From NCBI RefSeq assembly GCF_900142645.1, contig NZ_FRBP01000018.1, forward strand, positions 1-64,000: a stretch of DNA of 64,000 bases, read 5' to 3'. The position numbers and the translations under genes are program-made. Shown in pieces: positions 53,670 to 63,042 of the stretch (the first letter of the stretch is position 1; each line of letters opens with the position of its first letter). The notes under the pieces are model-generated. The model worked only from the letters and a program-made list of their open reading frames with translations, was not told the DNA's origin and did no database searches. Source of the DNA: Eubacterium callanderi (GTDB lineage: Bacteria; Bacillota; Clostridia; Eubacteriales; Eubacteriaceae).

Positions 53670-53717
53670 TCACTTTTATTTTTTCTGCTTTTATCATAGA
53701 AAGGCCAGGCTTCCCTG

Positions 53718-54629
53718 TCAATGCCCCCAAAAATCTGAACATTCTGCCATAATCTCAGCGGCTGGTTTCAGGGTTGCTTCCGCAATAGGGACGCCCGTTT
53801 TTTTGAGATAATGGCGGATCATATGATAACCGCAGGCATACCCCGCGCAATAGGGCATCCCCACCGGGAAGAAATGCTGTATCTCTGCTATCTCGTCACC
53901 GTAAAGCCAGGGTGTAATACCGTCAAAGCCGGTTACATCAAAGGCTTCAACAATCTTTGGTTTTATCACCTCTTCCAAAACTGACGCATCTGTTTTAGTT
54001 ACCCACGGACCAACGGCTTTTTCGCCGTAGAGAGCCGCGGCAAAATTTTCGGCCAGTCCCTCACTTACCATCATTTCGGCCAGCGTAATATCCGGCCGCC
54101 ATTTCTGGAATTGAAACCGCACATTGTGGTTGCACTCATGGGCCAGGGCCGCAGGCATCCTGGCGACCGTCGTTTCACTCGGCACCAATGAGCCCAAAAT
54201 ATAGCCTGGAATGCCGCCGTCCCCGCAGTACCCCTCACTCATCTGTGTATATGGATTATCCGGATTGGCCAGAAGAAGGGTAAAAAAGTATTCCTGAACC
54301 GGCAGTTCGATACCCGCCTTTACAAAACAATCCAGGGATTTCTTTATCGCTTCCTCACTGGCAGACCAAAGACTTTCTTCTTTAAGCCACTCCACCGCTT
54401 CTTTCTGTGAATGATCCACCCTTTCTGGTGGGAAAAGCCCCATCATTTCAGAGGCCATCACCACATCGTAGCCGCCTTTCCGGGCAGCCTTAATCGGCAC
54501 ATTGATACATGCCCACTTGTACTCAAAAGGCTTCATCATCTCATAACGGTAAAGGTCATCTCTTTTTCCGTCAGAAGCGTTCATCATCTTTTCATAAATT
54601 TTTCCAGAATAAATGGCATTGATTTTCAT
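53718..54629 (-). CDS. DUF2268-family putative zinc metalloprotease
   Basis: The 303-aa product has HECNH (a HExxH motif) in AALAHECNHNVRFQF at about 164-168 and a downstream Glu in SEGLAENFAAALYGE as third ligand. This matches DUF2268, predicted Zn-dependent proteases. It has no signal peptide. Substrate unknown. It is a single-gene unit with its own terminator. Confidence 0.87.
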   Translation of the reverse strand: MKINAIYSGKIYEKMMNASDGKRDDLYRYEMMKPFEYKWACINVPIKAARKGGYDVVMASEMMGLFPPERVDHSQKEAVEWLKEESLWSASEEAIKKSLDCFVKAGIELPVQEYFFTLLLANPDNPYTQMSEGYCGDGGIPGYILGSLVPSETTVARMPAALAHECNHNVRFQFQKWRPDITLAEMMVSEGLAENFAAALYGEKAVGPWVTKTDASVLEEVIKPKIVEAFDVTGFDGITPWLYGDEIAEIQHFFPVGMPYCAGYACGYHMIRHYLKKTGVPIAEATLKPAAEIMAECSDFWGH

Positions 54630-54694
54630 AAAACGTCATCTCCTTTCGTGTCTTAATCTCAGTTTAAGGGATAACGCCGCGTAAGGGTCAAGCT

Positions 54695-55201
54695 TTATTT
54701 AAAAGCCTGAGGACATTTCTTCATTAAAAAACTTTTGAAATCAGCAGCACTGCCGGCCGTAAAGCCATCCTTGTCAAGAATATGCATTTTTCCGCCAGCC
54801 ACAAGCACGAAGGTATGCCCTGTCTCATAGATTTTTTCAATCTGTTTGTAAAAAACAGGCCGTTCTGCCTCAGCTGTTTTCCAAACCATCTTATCCTTGG
54901 TGATGGTCCATTTGAAGCCACTGGCCGGAAAAATATCTTTTTGCTCATTGTAGGCTCTCTCTGCCGAAAAGCGGTATCCCTGAAAATAGACAAGCACCAG
55001 CAGTATTCCCATCACTATAAATATCACGCCTGCCGGCCAGGACGCTCGCGACAGATAATAATAGGCGCAAACAAAACAAAAAGCAGCCATAAGTAAATAG
55101 AACCAGCGTTTTTTCAGAGCGTTTTTCTGATACCATTTTCCCTGCGCCTCAAGATAAATTTTTTTGCTGTAAATGGTTGTGTTTTCAAATAAAATTTTCA
55201 T
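54695..55201 (-). CDS. YcxB-like small membrane protein
   Basis: The 168-aa product has two membrane helices (about 32-48 and 58-75) followed by a soluble C-terminal domain (KWTITKDKMVWKTAEAERPVFYKQIEKIYETGHTFVLVAGGKMHILDKDGF) of the YcxB type. Function is not known. It lies 65 bases upstream of the DUF2268 gene on the same strand. Confidence 0.75.
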   Translation of the reverse strand: MKILFENTTIYSKKIYLEAQGKWYQKNALKKRWFYLLMAAFCFVCAYYYLSRASWPAGVIFIVMGILLVLVYFQGYRFSAERAYNEQKDIFPASGFKWTITKDKMVWKTAEAERPVFYKQIEKIYETGHTFVLVAGGKMHILDKDGFTAGSAADFKSFLMKKCPQAFK

Positions 55202-55348
55202 TTTTTATCCTTCTATTTTTTCGATAATGGCTTTATTATACACCAACTTTTCCCCAAATGGTAAATTTAATTTTTATCTGGGCATTCCGTCCTAAATTCG
55301 TTATAATGGGTATAAGTTTTACATCATCAATTTCAGAAAGGAAAGATC

Positions 55349-55843
55349 ATGGATAACAACAATACCATCAATTTGAACTCTGAATACTCCGCAGGCTTTC
55401 AGATTGAACTCCTGGATTTAGATATGGATAAGCTGGAAGACCCCATTTTAGTGGTGGGTTCCGGCGCTACAGGGAACCTCGTCTTCTTTTTAAACGCACA
55501 GGGCCACCGCGCCTGCGGCATTGACCCCAGCGCAGAGGATACCGATGTTACGCGCGCATCCGATTTTTTACATGTCGATTATGGTAAGGACTACTGGGGC
55601 AGTATTCTCTCCCCCCTGGCCTTTATTAAAGAAATGTCTGCCGCCATGGCCGCACAGGACGGCAGTGACCTGGAATGGGTAAAATGCTATAAATCTATTC
55701 TGACAGCGCTTAAAAAGGGCGGCTCCTTTATTTACGCCCCTTCCCTCCCCTATATTGAGGATATTCTGCCAAAAGAGCAGTTTGAAATAACCCGCAGCAC
55801 CATTCGTGAAAATCTGTCCCGCACAAAGATCACCAGAAAATAA
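55349..55843 (+). CDS. Class I methyltransferase-like protein
   Basis: The 164-aa product has a Rossmann-like start (DPILVVGSGATGNLVFFLNAQGHRACGIDPSAED, about 32-65) resembling the SAM-binding motif I and II of class I methyltransferases, and a late GGSFIYAPSLPYIEDIL like motif V-VI. It is shorter than most complete enzymes, so it may lack activity or be an unusual small type. RBS GGAAAG is modest. Confidence 0.6.
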   Translation: MDNNNTINLNSEYSAGFQIELLDLDMDKLEDPILVVGSGATGNLVFFLNAQGHRACGIDPSAEDTDVTRASDFLHVDYGKDYWGSILSPLAFIKEMSAAMAAQDGSDLEWVKCYKSILTALKKGGSFIYAPSLPYIEDILPKEQFEITRSTIRENLSRTKITRK

Positions 55844-55847
55844 TAAA

Positions 55848-55885
55848 AGAGATGATGCGGCGAAACGCCGCATCATCTCTTTTTG
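55848..55885. terminator. Bidirectional terminator, repeated hairpin family
   Basis: AGAGATGATGCGGCG / CGCCGCATCATCTCT is a 15-bp perfect stem with AAA loop and A/T tracts. It reaches into the 3' end of the convergent permease gene, whose TGA stop (55873-55875) lies inside an arm. Confidence 0.9.
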
Positions 55886-56673
55886 CTTTTTGAACCAACT
55901 GCCGCAGCCGCCGCCCTCTGCCGATGACTGTTTTTCTGCACATGCTTACCGGTTCTCAGCATCAGCACAATGGATAGAACCAGTGTCAGCGCCAGCACCG
56001 TACAGCACAGGGGCAGGTTATAGGCAAAGCCTTCTGAAAAGGCGCCTGGATCAATTCTGTAATTAATAAGGGCAAAGCCCGCTGTGAGCGGATACACATT
56101 TCCGAGTCCGTGGCCTGCCACCAGACCGCCGCAGACCCCGTAAAAGAAGGCAAAGCCCACGCCCGCGACAAAGCCGCCCGGCTTTTTACTGGTAAAAACA
56201 ATGATGGGCAGTACCGCGATATACACGCACAGGTTCATGACCACCATCTGCACAAGCGACTGCACTGCCAGATTTGCCGTAAAGCCTTCCAGCTCGGATA
56301 TTCCGGCAAACAGTACGGTTACCAGGAAGCTGCCGACTCCCGACAGCGCCACCAGAGCCGCGATAACCAAAAGCTTAGCGGTCAGCAGCTTACTGAAGGG
56401 GACGGGTATGGTCAGCAGGTTTTTAAGGGTATCATCTGTCCACTCTCTGGAGATAATATAACCTGCCAACAGCGTAAAAACCAGAGGATTGACCGCGTCA
56501 AAATTTGTCCAGATAACATTGTCTGAGAAATCCGGAAAGGCATAGGTTCCGCTGGTATCCATGGAGATGGTAAACCAGGAAAGCAGCGGGCCGCAGAGCA
56601 TGGCGGCTGCCGCCACCCAGACAATGGGGTAGCGCTTGAGCTTCAGTAATTCTGTCTTAATCAATTTCAGCAT
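55873..56673 (-). CDS. ABC-2 type permease, lantibiotic-immunity (LanG/LanE) type
   Basis: The 266-aa product has six hydrophobic segments and begins LKLIKTELLKLKRYPIVWVAA, the start typical of the LanEG/BcrB permease family. It ends in a basic tail. With the next permease and the ATPase it should form an exporter that removes a peptide antibiotic from the membrane. It lies 87 bases after the first permease. Confidence 0.88.
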   Translation of the reverse strand: MLKLIKTELLKLKRYPIVWVAAAAMLCGPLLSWFTISMDTSGTYAFPDFSDNVIWTNFDAVNPLVFTLLAGYIISREWTDDTLKNLLTIPVPFSKLLTAKLLVIAALVALSGVGSFLVTVLFAGISELEGFTANLAVQSLVQMVVMNLCVYIAVLPIIVFTSKKPGGFVAGVGFAFFYGVCGGLVAGHGLGNVYPLTAGFALINYRIDPGAFSEGFAYNLPLCCTVLALTLVLSIVLMLRTGKHVQKNSHRQRAAAAAVGSKSKKR

Positions 56674-56760
56674 TTTTCTTCTCCCTCCCGCCGGTCAAAT
56701 AAATAAAAATAAAAACCGCCGCAACACACAAAATCCACTTTAGTTTTCTCACAGCGCACC

Positions 56761-57564
56761 TCAACTTTCACGTTTTCCGTAGATAAACAGAATACCCACG
56801 ATGGACAGCACCGCGATCAGACCGACAACTCCGGCCGCCAAAGGCAGGGAAACCGCCGTTTCTTTGACCGCCGCCGCGGCCGCGCCGCCCTGGATGGCCA
56901 GCACCTGCCAGCGCCAGATGAGCGGGACAGGCAGAATGGTGAGCAGCGGATTGGTGAAGTTTCCGCTTGTAAAGCTGGTACTCGCGACACCAAAGCCCCC
57001 CACCGCATAAACCAGGGACAGAAGAATCGAAAAAATATAGCTCCGATTGAAAAAGACAATGGCAATGACCACCGGCAGGGTTCCGGCAGTCAGGAGAATA
57101 CCTGTCATAATGCTGATCCACAGCTTATAGCCCACCCCATTGATACCGCCGCCGATCAGTCCGCCCACCATGGATGAGGCCATGAGCGCAACGGAATAAA
57201 AAATGCCTAATATGAACAATGTAATGATCTTGGCCGCGATAATCTGATTACTGCTTAAGGGAATGGTTCGCAGATTTTTTAGCGTGTCGTTATCCCTTTC
57301 CATGTAAAACAGCATGGCTGCCACGATCCCGATAATGCAGGGCATGGAGATAAAATTTCCAAAGCCCACAATCATACCAAACAGGCCGTCATACATTTCC
57401 GCGGGCGGCATCACATTGTCCGCGCTCTGCCCGATGCCGGTTTTCAGGACAATGGCCGTAAGCGGAATAGGCATGATACAGGCCGCCAAAACGATAAAAA
57501 TCACAAATTTTTTGCGTTTCAGCTTTAAGAACTCACAGCGCACAAGCTTAAGCAATGCCGACAC
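56761..57564 (-). CDS. ABC-2 type permease, lantibiotic-immunity type
   Basis: The product is about 267 aa with six hydrophobic segments and the family start LLKLVRCEFLKLKRKKFVIFIV. It overlaps the end of the ATPase gene. A GTG at 57564 or a TTG at 57555 behind GGGGGTG is the likely start; the longer frame to 57606 has no support. It pairs with the second permease. Confidence 0.87.
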   Translation of the reverse strand: MSALLKLVRCEFLKLKRKKFVIFIVLAACIMPIPLTAIVLKTGIGQSADNVMPPAEMYDGLFGMIVGFGNFISMPCIIGIVAAMLFYMERDNDTLKNLRTIPLSSNQIIAAKIITLFILGIFYSVALMASSMVGGLIGGGINGVGYKLWISIMTGILLTAGTLPVVIAIVFFNRSYIFSILLSLVYAVGGFGVASTSFTSGNFTNPLLTILPVPLIWRWQVLAIQGGAAAAAVKETAVSLPLAAGVVGLIAVLSIVGILFIYGKRES

Positions 57565-58471
57565 CCCCCGTAACTTTTTTGAAATAATCCTCCAGGGTAT
57601 CCTCACAGGTGTGGGCGTCGTCTACCACCAGCTCATTCTCCACAAAACATTTTGTCAGCGTACCAACCCGCAGGCTGGTGTCAAAGAGCCGCAGCGTGTG
57701 TCTGTCGTCAATACTGAAATCATTGGTTTTAAAGACCTTTTCCAGAATCCGCGCTGCTTTAGCCGTATCGGATAAAACAAAACGGATATACATCTGGTTT
57801 TTATCCCTGAGCACAGACATACGTTCCTCCTCCAAAAGCACACCGTTATCAATAATGCCCACATCATCGGCCAAAAGCTCAATTTCTGAAAGAATGTGGC
57901 TGGATACCAGAATGGTTTTTCCCTTTTTCGCAAAGGCTTTGAGCAGATCACGGATCTCTGCGATGCCGATGGGGTCCAGGCCATTGATGGGCTCATCCAG
58001 AATTAAAAGCTCGGGGTCGTGCATGACAGCCAGGGCAATAGCCAGGCGCTGTTTCATACCCAGCGAATACTTGGAAAAAAGCTTTTTATCCTTGTATGGA
58101 AGCCCCACAAGCTCAAGGGATTCTTTAACTGCCTCCTTCCTCGGAATGCCACGAAGCGTGGCGAAAATACTCAAATTTTCTGTTCCCGTCAGGTTGGGAT
58201 AAAAGCCCGGCGACTCGATCAGGCTTCCAATTCTCGGGTACAGGGCCTTACCGTCCTTAAGCGGGTCTTTCCCAAAAATACGGATAGCGCCCTGAGTGGG
58301 CTCAGTTAATCCCAGGAGCATTCGCATGGTGGTGGTTTTTCCTGCGCCGTTGCGGCCCAGCAGGCCATATATCTTTCCCCTGCGCACATGCAGATCAAGA
58401 GACGAAACGCTGACCTGATCGCCATAAACCTTTGTCAGATTTTTTGTAGCGATAACATATTTTTCCTTCAT
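57548..58471 (-). CDS. ABC transporter ATPase, BcrA/LanF type
   Basis: The 307-aa product has Walker A GRNGAGKTTT (about 38-47), signature YSLGMKQRLAIALA, Walker B LLILDEPINGLDP and a C-terminal extension usual in peptide-antibiotic immunity ATPases. It should drive the two permeases encoded just downstream. It follows the histidine kinase gene by 89 bases. Confidence 0.94.
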   Translation of the reverse strand: MKEKYVIATKNLTKVYGDQVSVSSLDLHVRRGKIYGLLGRNGAGKTTTMRMLLGLTEPTQGAIRIFGKDPLKDGKALYPRIGSLIESPGFYPNLTGTENLSIFATLRGIPRKEAVKESLELVGLPYKDKKLFSKYSLGMKQRLAIALAVMHDPELLILDEPINGLDPIGIAEIRDLLKAFAKKGKTILVSSHILSEIELLADDVGIIDNGVLLEEERMSVLRDKNQMYIRFVLSDTAKAARILEKVFKTNDFSIDDRHTLRLFDTSLRVGTLTKCFVENELVVDDAHTCEDTLEDYFKKVTGGVGIA

Positions 58472-58560
58472 CGTTCAGTTCCTCCTCTGTTGATACTGCT
58501 ATGATACCACCTGTGTCCTGCCCCAACCTTGCCTCAACCTTGCTTTAACCTTGTCTTTCA

Positions 58561-59484
58561 TCAAACCAGCTTAAAATCCAGGAGAAAACGCGTCCCCTTT
58601 CCCACTTCGCTCATTACACGGATATCGCCGTTCTGCAGCCGGACCAGCTGCTCCACAATGGAGAGCCCAAGGCCGCTGCCCTTGCCCATTCTGGCAGGGT
58701 CACATTTATAAAGACGATCAAAAATATGGTCCAGCTCCTCCGCTGGTATCCCCCTTCCATTATCCTTTACCCATATCTCCACACTGTCTTTCTTTTCCTC
58801 TACACCAACAGAAATCGCAGAAGCGCCGCTGTGGCTCACCACGTTTTGTATCAGATTATTTAAAATCCTTCTGTAAGCCGCTGTGTCCAGAGAGACAGTC
58901 ATGCGTTTTTCCGGGATAAAAAAAGCATAATTCATTTCATTTTGCTCAAAAACCGGAAGCCAGTCACTCAGAACGGTCTGGGTCATTTCCGTCACATTCA
59001 CCGGAGCGATTTCCAGCACCCGCTCGTTGGAGTTCAGCTTAAACCATTCAAAAAGATCATCCACATACATCTGGAGGCTGTGGGCCTTTTCCCGGGCTGT
59101 TTCGATGTATTCTTCCCGCTCCGCTCCCTCAACCAGGTGGCTGTGGACAGCGTCCAGATAGCCGATCAGGGTGGTGAGCGGCGTCCGGACGTCGTGGGAA
59201 AGGCTGGTCATCATCTGCCGGTTGGCCTGATCGCGCTCATTGAGCTCCGCGATTGTATCCCGATACCCCTCCGTAATAGCGTTGATTTTATAAAAAAAGG
59301 GCGCCACAATATTATCCGGCGCTGCCAGCATACGGCGGTTCAGATTGCCGTTTCGGATATCTTCAAGTGCCTCATTCATATCCCGGACGCTTTTGCGTGC
59401 CTGATAGAGTTTCCCTGCCAAAATAAGAGCCGCGCTGCCGGCAAGGAACAAAAGCGCTGTCAGCAGCATTTCCAATCCTTCCAT
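58561..59484 (-). CDS. Sensor histidine kinase of the immunity ABC system
   Basis: The 307-aa product has one N-terminal membrane segment with little extracellular loop, a HAMP-like part (DMNEALEDIRNGNLNRRML), HisKA SLSHDVRTPLTTLIGYLDA and HATPase (NNLIQNVVSHSGA, DNGRGIPAEELDHIF, GSGLGLSIVEQL). The small sensor suggests it senses the exporter state or the membrane. The ATG at 59484 follows GGAGG; it begins two bases after the regulator stop. Confidence 0.93.
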   Translation of the reverse strand: MEGLEMLLTALLFLAGSAALILAGKLYQARKSVRDMNEALEDIRNGNLNRRMLAAPDNIVAPFFYKINAITEGYRDTIAELNERDQANRQMMTSLSHDVRTPLTTLIGYLDAVHSHLVEGAEREEYIETAREKAHSLQMYVDDLFEWFKLNSNERVLEIAPVNVTEMTQTVLSDWLPVFEQNEMNYAFFIPEKRMTVSLDTAAYRRILNNLIQNVVSHSGASAISVGVEEKKDSVEIWVKDNGRGIPAEELDHIFDRLYKCDPARMGKGSGLGLSIVEQLVRLQNGDIRVMSEVGKGTRFLLDFKLV

Positions 59485-59486
59485 GA

Positions 59487-60185
59487 TCACACCTCCGCGT
59501 TAAAACGGTAGCCTACGCCCTTGATGGTCTGAATATAGGTCGGTTTTTTGGAATCCGGCTCAATAAGTCTGCGTATTTTGCTGATATGCGCCATGATATT
59601 GCTGTCATCATACAGGTATTCTTCCTGCCAGACCTCCTCATAGATCTGCTTCTTTGTCAGGGCGCGCCCTTTGTTTTTGGCCAGATAATACAAAATATCA
59701 AACTCCTTTGCCTGAAGCTCAATCCCTCTGCCGCAAACTGTAACCAGCCGCCTGTCCGGATCGATTTCAAGATTTTTAAAGCTCAGCCTGCCAAGGATTT
59801 CCTCCCCGCTTCCGTTGAGAATGGTGTAGCGCCTCACCAGCGAATGAACCCTGGCGCTGAACTCATTAATATCAAAGGGCTTTGTGAGATAATCATCCGC
59901 CCCGAGCCGGAGCCCGTATACCTTGTCGATATTATCGTCCCGGGCTGTCAGCATCAATACTGGTACCGCACTGGTTTCACGGATTTTCCTGAGCACCTCG
60001 AAGCCGTCCAGACCGGGCATCATTACATCCAACACCACGAGCACCGGGCTGCCCTCCTCCAACTTTTCAAGCCCTTCGCGGCCGTCACTGGCGCAGGCCG
60101 CTTCAAAGCCATCGCAGGTGACACATTTTTCGAGTAGGGCGCACAGCTTAGGATCATCGTCAATGATTATAATTCTATTTTTCAT
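59487..60185 (-). CDS. OmpR-family response regulator of the immunity ABC system
   Basis: The 232-aa product has a receiver domain with phospho-Asp in LVVLDVMMPGLDG and a C-terminal winged helix (LQAKEFDILYYLAKNKGRALTKKQIYEEVW...YIQTIKGVGYRF). It is first in the RR-HK-ATPase-permease-permease operon and should activate it when the kinase is stimulated. Confidence 0.95.
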   Translation of the reverse strand: MKNRIIIIDDDPKLCALLEKCVTCDGFEAACASDGREGLEKLEEGSPVLVVLDVMMPGLDGFEVLRKIRETSAVPVLMLTARDDNIDKVYGLRLGADDYLTKPFDINEFSARVHSLVRRYTILNGSGEEILGRLSFKNLEIDPDRRLVTVCGRGIELQAKEFDILYYLAKNKGRALTKKQIYEEVWQEEYLYDDSNIMAHISKIRRLIEPDSKKPTYIQTIKGVGYRFNAEV

Positions 60186-60260
60186 TTTGTTCTCCTTTTG
60201 TCCATGATTGTCTTTTCATTCTAACATCTTCCGCTGAAAAAAAGAACAAAAATAAAAAAG

Positions 60261-60285
60261 GGAAGGCGGCGAAACGCCGTGTCAT
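60261..60285 (-). terminator. Terminator-like hairpin after the SplB-type gene
   Basis: CGGCG TTT CGCCG stem on the minus strand followed by a T-rich tract (to 60240). Its right arm (GTCATCTC) resembles the other repeated hairpins; the left arm has diverged. Confidence 0.6.
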
Positions 60286-61166
60286 CTCAGAAATGACAGC
60301 TGTTCACATTGATACTGGCCTTTGTAGTCTTTGATAATATCTTTCATCCTGAAATTGAGGCCCGCCTGACCGCAGACATTTTCTAAAAACGTGTAAAGTT
60401 CATGTGCTCTGGAAGCTCCGCAGCTATAATCATTGCCGTATCGCCGCATATACTTTTGCCGGAGTCCGGGAAAATGCTGGTCCAGCTGATTAAAATAATA
60501 ATCTCTCTGGACATCTCTAAGGGTAACACCAAAACCGGGATAAATGAAACGTGCGCCGCACTTTGCCCCCTGCTCCACAATCGACTGGATATTGTCTGTG
60601 TTGTCCTCAATAAAGGGAAGAATCGGCATCAGCAAAATGCCGATATAGATGCCCGCGTCTGAGAGGGCTTTTACTGCCTCAAACCGTTTGCTACTTGGCG
60701 GGGCCCCAGGCTCGACAATACCGCTCAATGCATCGTCCGCCGCTGTGATCGTGACCTTACAGATAACCGGGGAGTGGCTCTGTATACGCGACAGCAGATC
60801 AATATCCCGTGTGACCAGGCTCCCCTTGGTCGCGATGGCCACGCCAAAGCCATAATGGTCAATGAGCTTGAGCGCTTCCCTGGTCAGGCGCTCCTTTCTC
60901 TCAAAGGGATTGTAGGGATCGCTCATGGCGCCAGTTCCTACCACACCTTTTTTCTTTTTACTTTTAAGGTCACGGGCGATGAGCCTGAGGGCGTCCTGCT
61001 TTTTCTTTACCGTGTCAAAATCTGTATTCTGGTAGCATTCGCTGCGGCTGTCACAATAAATGCAGCCGTGGCAGCAGCCCCTGTAAATATTCATGCTGTA
61101 TTCTGTTCCAAACCACGCGGTATTTTTATTCTTGGTGACCAGTGTTTTGGCCGGTATTGTTTCCAT
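60282..61166 (-). CDS. Radical SAM protein, SplB/spore-photoproduct-lyase-like
   Basis: The 294-aa product has the radical SAM cluster motif in IYRGCCHGCIYCDSR (C-x3-C-x2-C at about residues 32-39). GVVGTGAMSDPYNPFERK and ATKGSLVTRDIDLL match the SplB-like group (COG1533) that is common in bacteria without spore functions. The reaction is unknown. It lies alone, with its own terminator. Confidence 0.87.
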   Translation of the reverse strand: METIPAKTLVTKNKNTAWFGTEYSMNIYRGCCHGCIYCDSRSECYQNTDFDTVKKKQDALRLIARDLKSKKKKGVVGTGAMSDPYNPFERKERLTREALKLIDHYGFGVAIATKGSLVTRDIDLLSRIQSHSPVICKVTITAADDALSGIVEPGAPPSSKRFEAVKALSDAGIYIGILLMPILPFIEDNTDNIQSIVEQGAKCGARFIYPGFGVTLRDVQRDYYFNQLDQHFPGLRQKYMRRYGNDYSCGASRAHELYTFLENVCGQAGLNFRMKDIIKDYKGQYQCEQLSFLR

Positions 61167-61301
61167 TGATTTCTCCTTTTTCTTTCTCTCTATATTATAC
61201 CAGACAGAATCTGACAGGTCGTGTCATATTTGAACTGCAGCGCTTCTTCTTGCATTTTGCTGCTTTTCTGGTTATACTGAACTGCGTACAAGGAGGTACC
61301 T

Positions 61302-61991
61302 ATGACGGACAAACCATCAAAAATACTCATCGTTGAGGATGATCGCGCCCTGAACCAGGGACTTGTGCTGTCCTTAAAAAACGATTCTTATACCACACTT
61401 TCCGCCTTTTCCATTAAGGAGGCCAGAGAAAAACTGACAGACAATACCTTTGACCTGATCGTTCTGGATGTAAATCTGCCTGACGGCAATGGGCTGGAGC
61501 TGTGCCAGGAGATACGGCGCCGTTCTGCTGTTCCCATTATTTTTCTGACCGCCAACGATATGGAAATGGACGTGGTCATCGGCCTTGAAAACGGCGGAGA
61601 TGACTATATCACGAAGCCCTTCAGCCTGGCGATTCTGCGTGCCCGCATCGCCGCGCTGCTGCGCCGAAGCCAGAAGGAACGGCAAAACCGCATAAAAATC
61701 GACGCCTTTACTTTTGATTTTGACCAAATGGTTTTTTTAAAAGGAGAAGATGAGCTGACGCTCAGCAAAACGGAGCAGAAGCTGTTAAAGCTGCTGCTGG
61801 CAAACCGCGGCACCACAGTCACCAGAGATCTGCTGCTGGAAAAGGTCTGGGGAGACAGCATGGACTTTGTGGATGAAAACGCCCTCTCTGTGACCATACG
61901 CCGTCTGCGCAGCAAGCTCGAGGACAATTCCTCAAAGCCTGTGTATATCCAGACAGTTTATGGCCTGGGGTATACCTGGGCGGTGACGTAA
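61302..61991 (+). CDS. OmpR-family response regulator
   Basis: The 229-aa product has the receiver with phospho-Asp in LIVLDVNLPDGNG and a winged-helix domain (LSKTEQKLLKLLLANRGTTVTRDLLLEKVW...YIQTVYGLGYTW). It starts 6 bases after AAGGAGG and is followed after one base by its kinase gene. It should control the MacB/BceA-like ABC genes downstream. Confidence 0.95.
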   Translation: MTDKPSKILIVEDDRALNQGLVLSLKNDSYTTLSAFSIKEAREKLTDNTFDLIVLDVNLPDGNGLELCQEIRRRSAVPIIFLTANDMEMDVVIGLENGGDDYITKPFSLAILRARIAALLRRSQKERQNRIKIDAFTFDFDQMVFLKGEDELTLSKTEQKLLKLLLANRGTTVTRDLLLEKVWGDSMDFVDENALSVTIRRLRSKLEDNSSKPVYIQTVYGLGYTWAVT

Positions 61992-61992
61992 A

Positions 61993-62931
61993 ATGAACGC
62001 AGCCGTTATCCTTATTTCAATATCGGCCATTCTCCTCGGCGGGTTCTTTATCCTTTGCCTATTCCGCTTAAGCCGGACCCTTACCTGTCTGGACCAAATG
62101 CTTGACAGCGCTCTTGAGAACACCTTTGAAGAAAATGCTTTTGACGAAAGCCGCCTCTCAGCCCTTGAAACCAAGCTTCATCATTTTCTGAGCGCCAGCC
62201 GTGCCCGCAGCAGCCGCACTGTATCTGAGCGGGATCAGGTCCAGACCCTTATCGGCGATATTTCCCACCAGACTAAAACGCCCATTGCCAACCTGAGGCT
62301 TTATTCTGACTTGCTGGCAGAACAGTCAGGCCTGCCAGAATCTGCTCAGATGCTGGCAGATGAGATTGGCCGGCAAAGCGCAAAGCTTGATTTTCTGATC
62401 CAGTCACTGATCAAGGCCTCCCGGCTTGAAAACGGCATTGTTCAGGTTTCACCCGAGACTTCCGCCATGGATGTGCTTTTAGAAAGCGCCGCGCTGGGGG
62501 TATTAAAAAAAGCTCAAAACCGTTCTGTCACGCTTATTATGGATGTTCCGCAGAACCTGTCCGCCTGCTTTGATCTCAAATGGACAGCGGAGGCTCTTTA
62601 TAATATTCTGGACAACGCACTCAAATACACCCCGCCGGGCGGAGAAATTCGCGTCACCGCGCAGGCCTATGAATTATTCTGCCGAATCGATGTCTCAGAC
62701 ACTGGAATTGGTATTTCCGAAGACGAAATACCCAAGATTTTCAGCCGCTTCTACCGTTCCTCCGCAGTCAGCCAGGAAGAAGGCGTTGGCATTGGCCTTT
62801 ACCTCTCCCGGGAGATTATCACCTTGCAGGGCGGCTATATCAAGGTTTCCTCCGAACCCGGTAAAGGCTCCTGCTTCTCTGTTTTTCTGCCACGCTCTTT
62901 TCAAAAAAAGGAAGAAACTTCTGCCTTTTAA
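61993..62931 (+). CDS. Sensor histidine kinase
   Basis: The 312-aa product has one or two N-terminal membrane segments and very little extracellular sequence, HisKA with GDISHQTKTPIANLRLYSDLL, and HATPase with NILDNALKYTPPGG, DTGIGISEDEIPKIF and EGVGIGLYLSREI. It is the intramembrane-sensing type commonly paired with peptide-antibiotic ABC transporters. Confidence 0.93.
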   Translation: MNAAVILISISAILLGGFFILCLFRLSRTLTCLDQMLDSALENTFEENAFDESRLSALETKLHHFLSASRARSSRTVSERDQVQTLIGDISHQTKTPIANLRLYSDLLAEQSGLPESAQMLADEIGRQSAKLDFLIQSLIKASRLENGIVQVSPETSAMDVLLESAALGVLKKAQNRSVTLIMDVPQNLSACFDLKWTAEALYNILDNALKYTPPGGEIRVTAQAYELFCRIDVSDTGIGISEDEIPKIFSRFYRSSAVSQEEGVGIGLYLSREIITLQGGYIKVSSEPGKGSCFSVFLPRSFQKKEETSAF

Positions 62932-63042
62932 ATGAAATCTGTCAAAACTGTAAGATTCCGGAAAGAACATGGAAAGAAGTTTTTGTTATAGTTTGTTTAT
63001 GGAGTTCTTACTCCGTACAGACTATCAATTATGGAGGTCATT

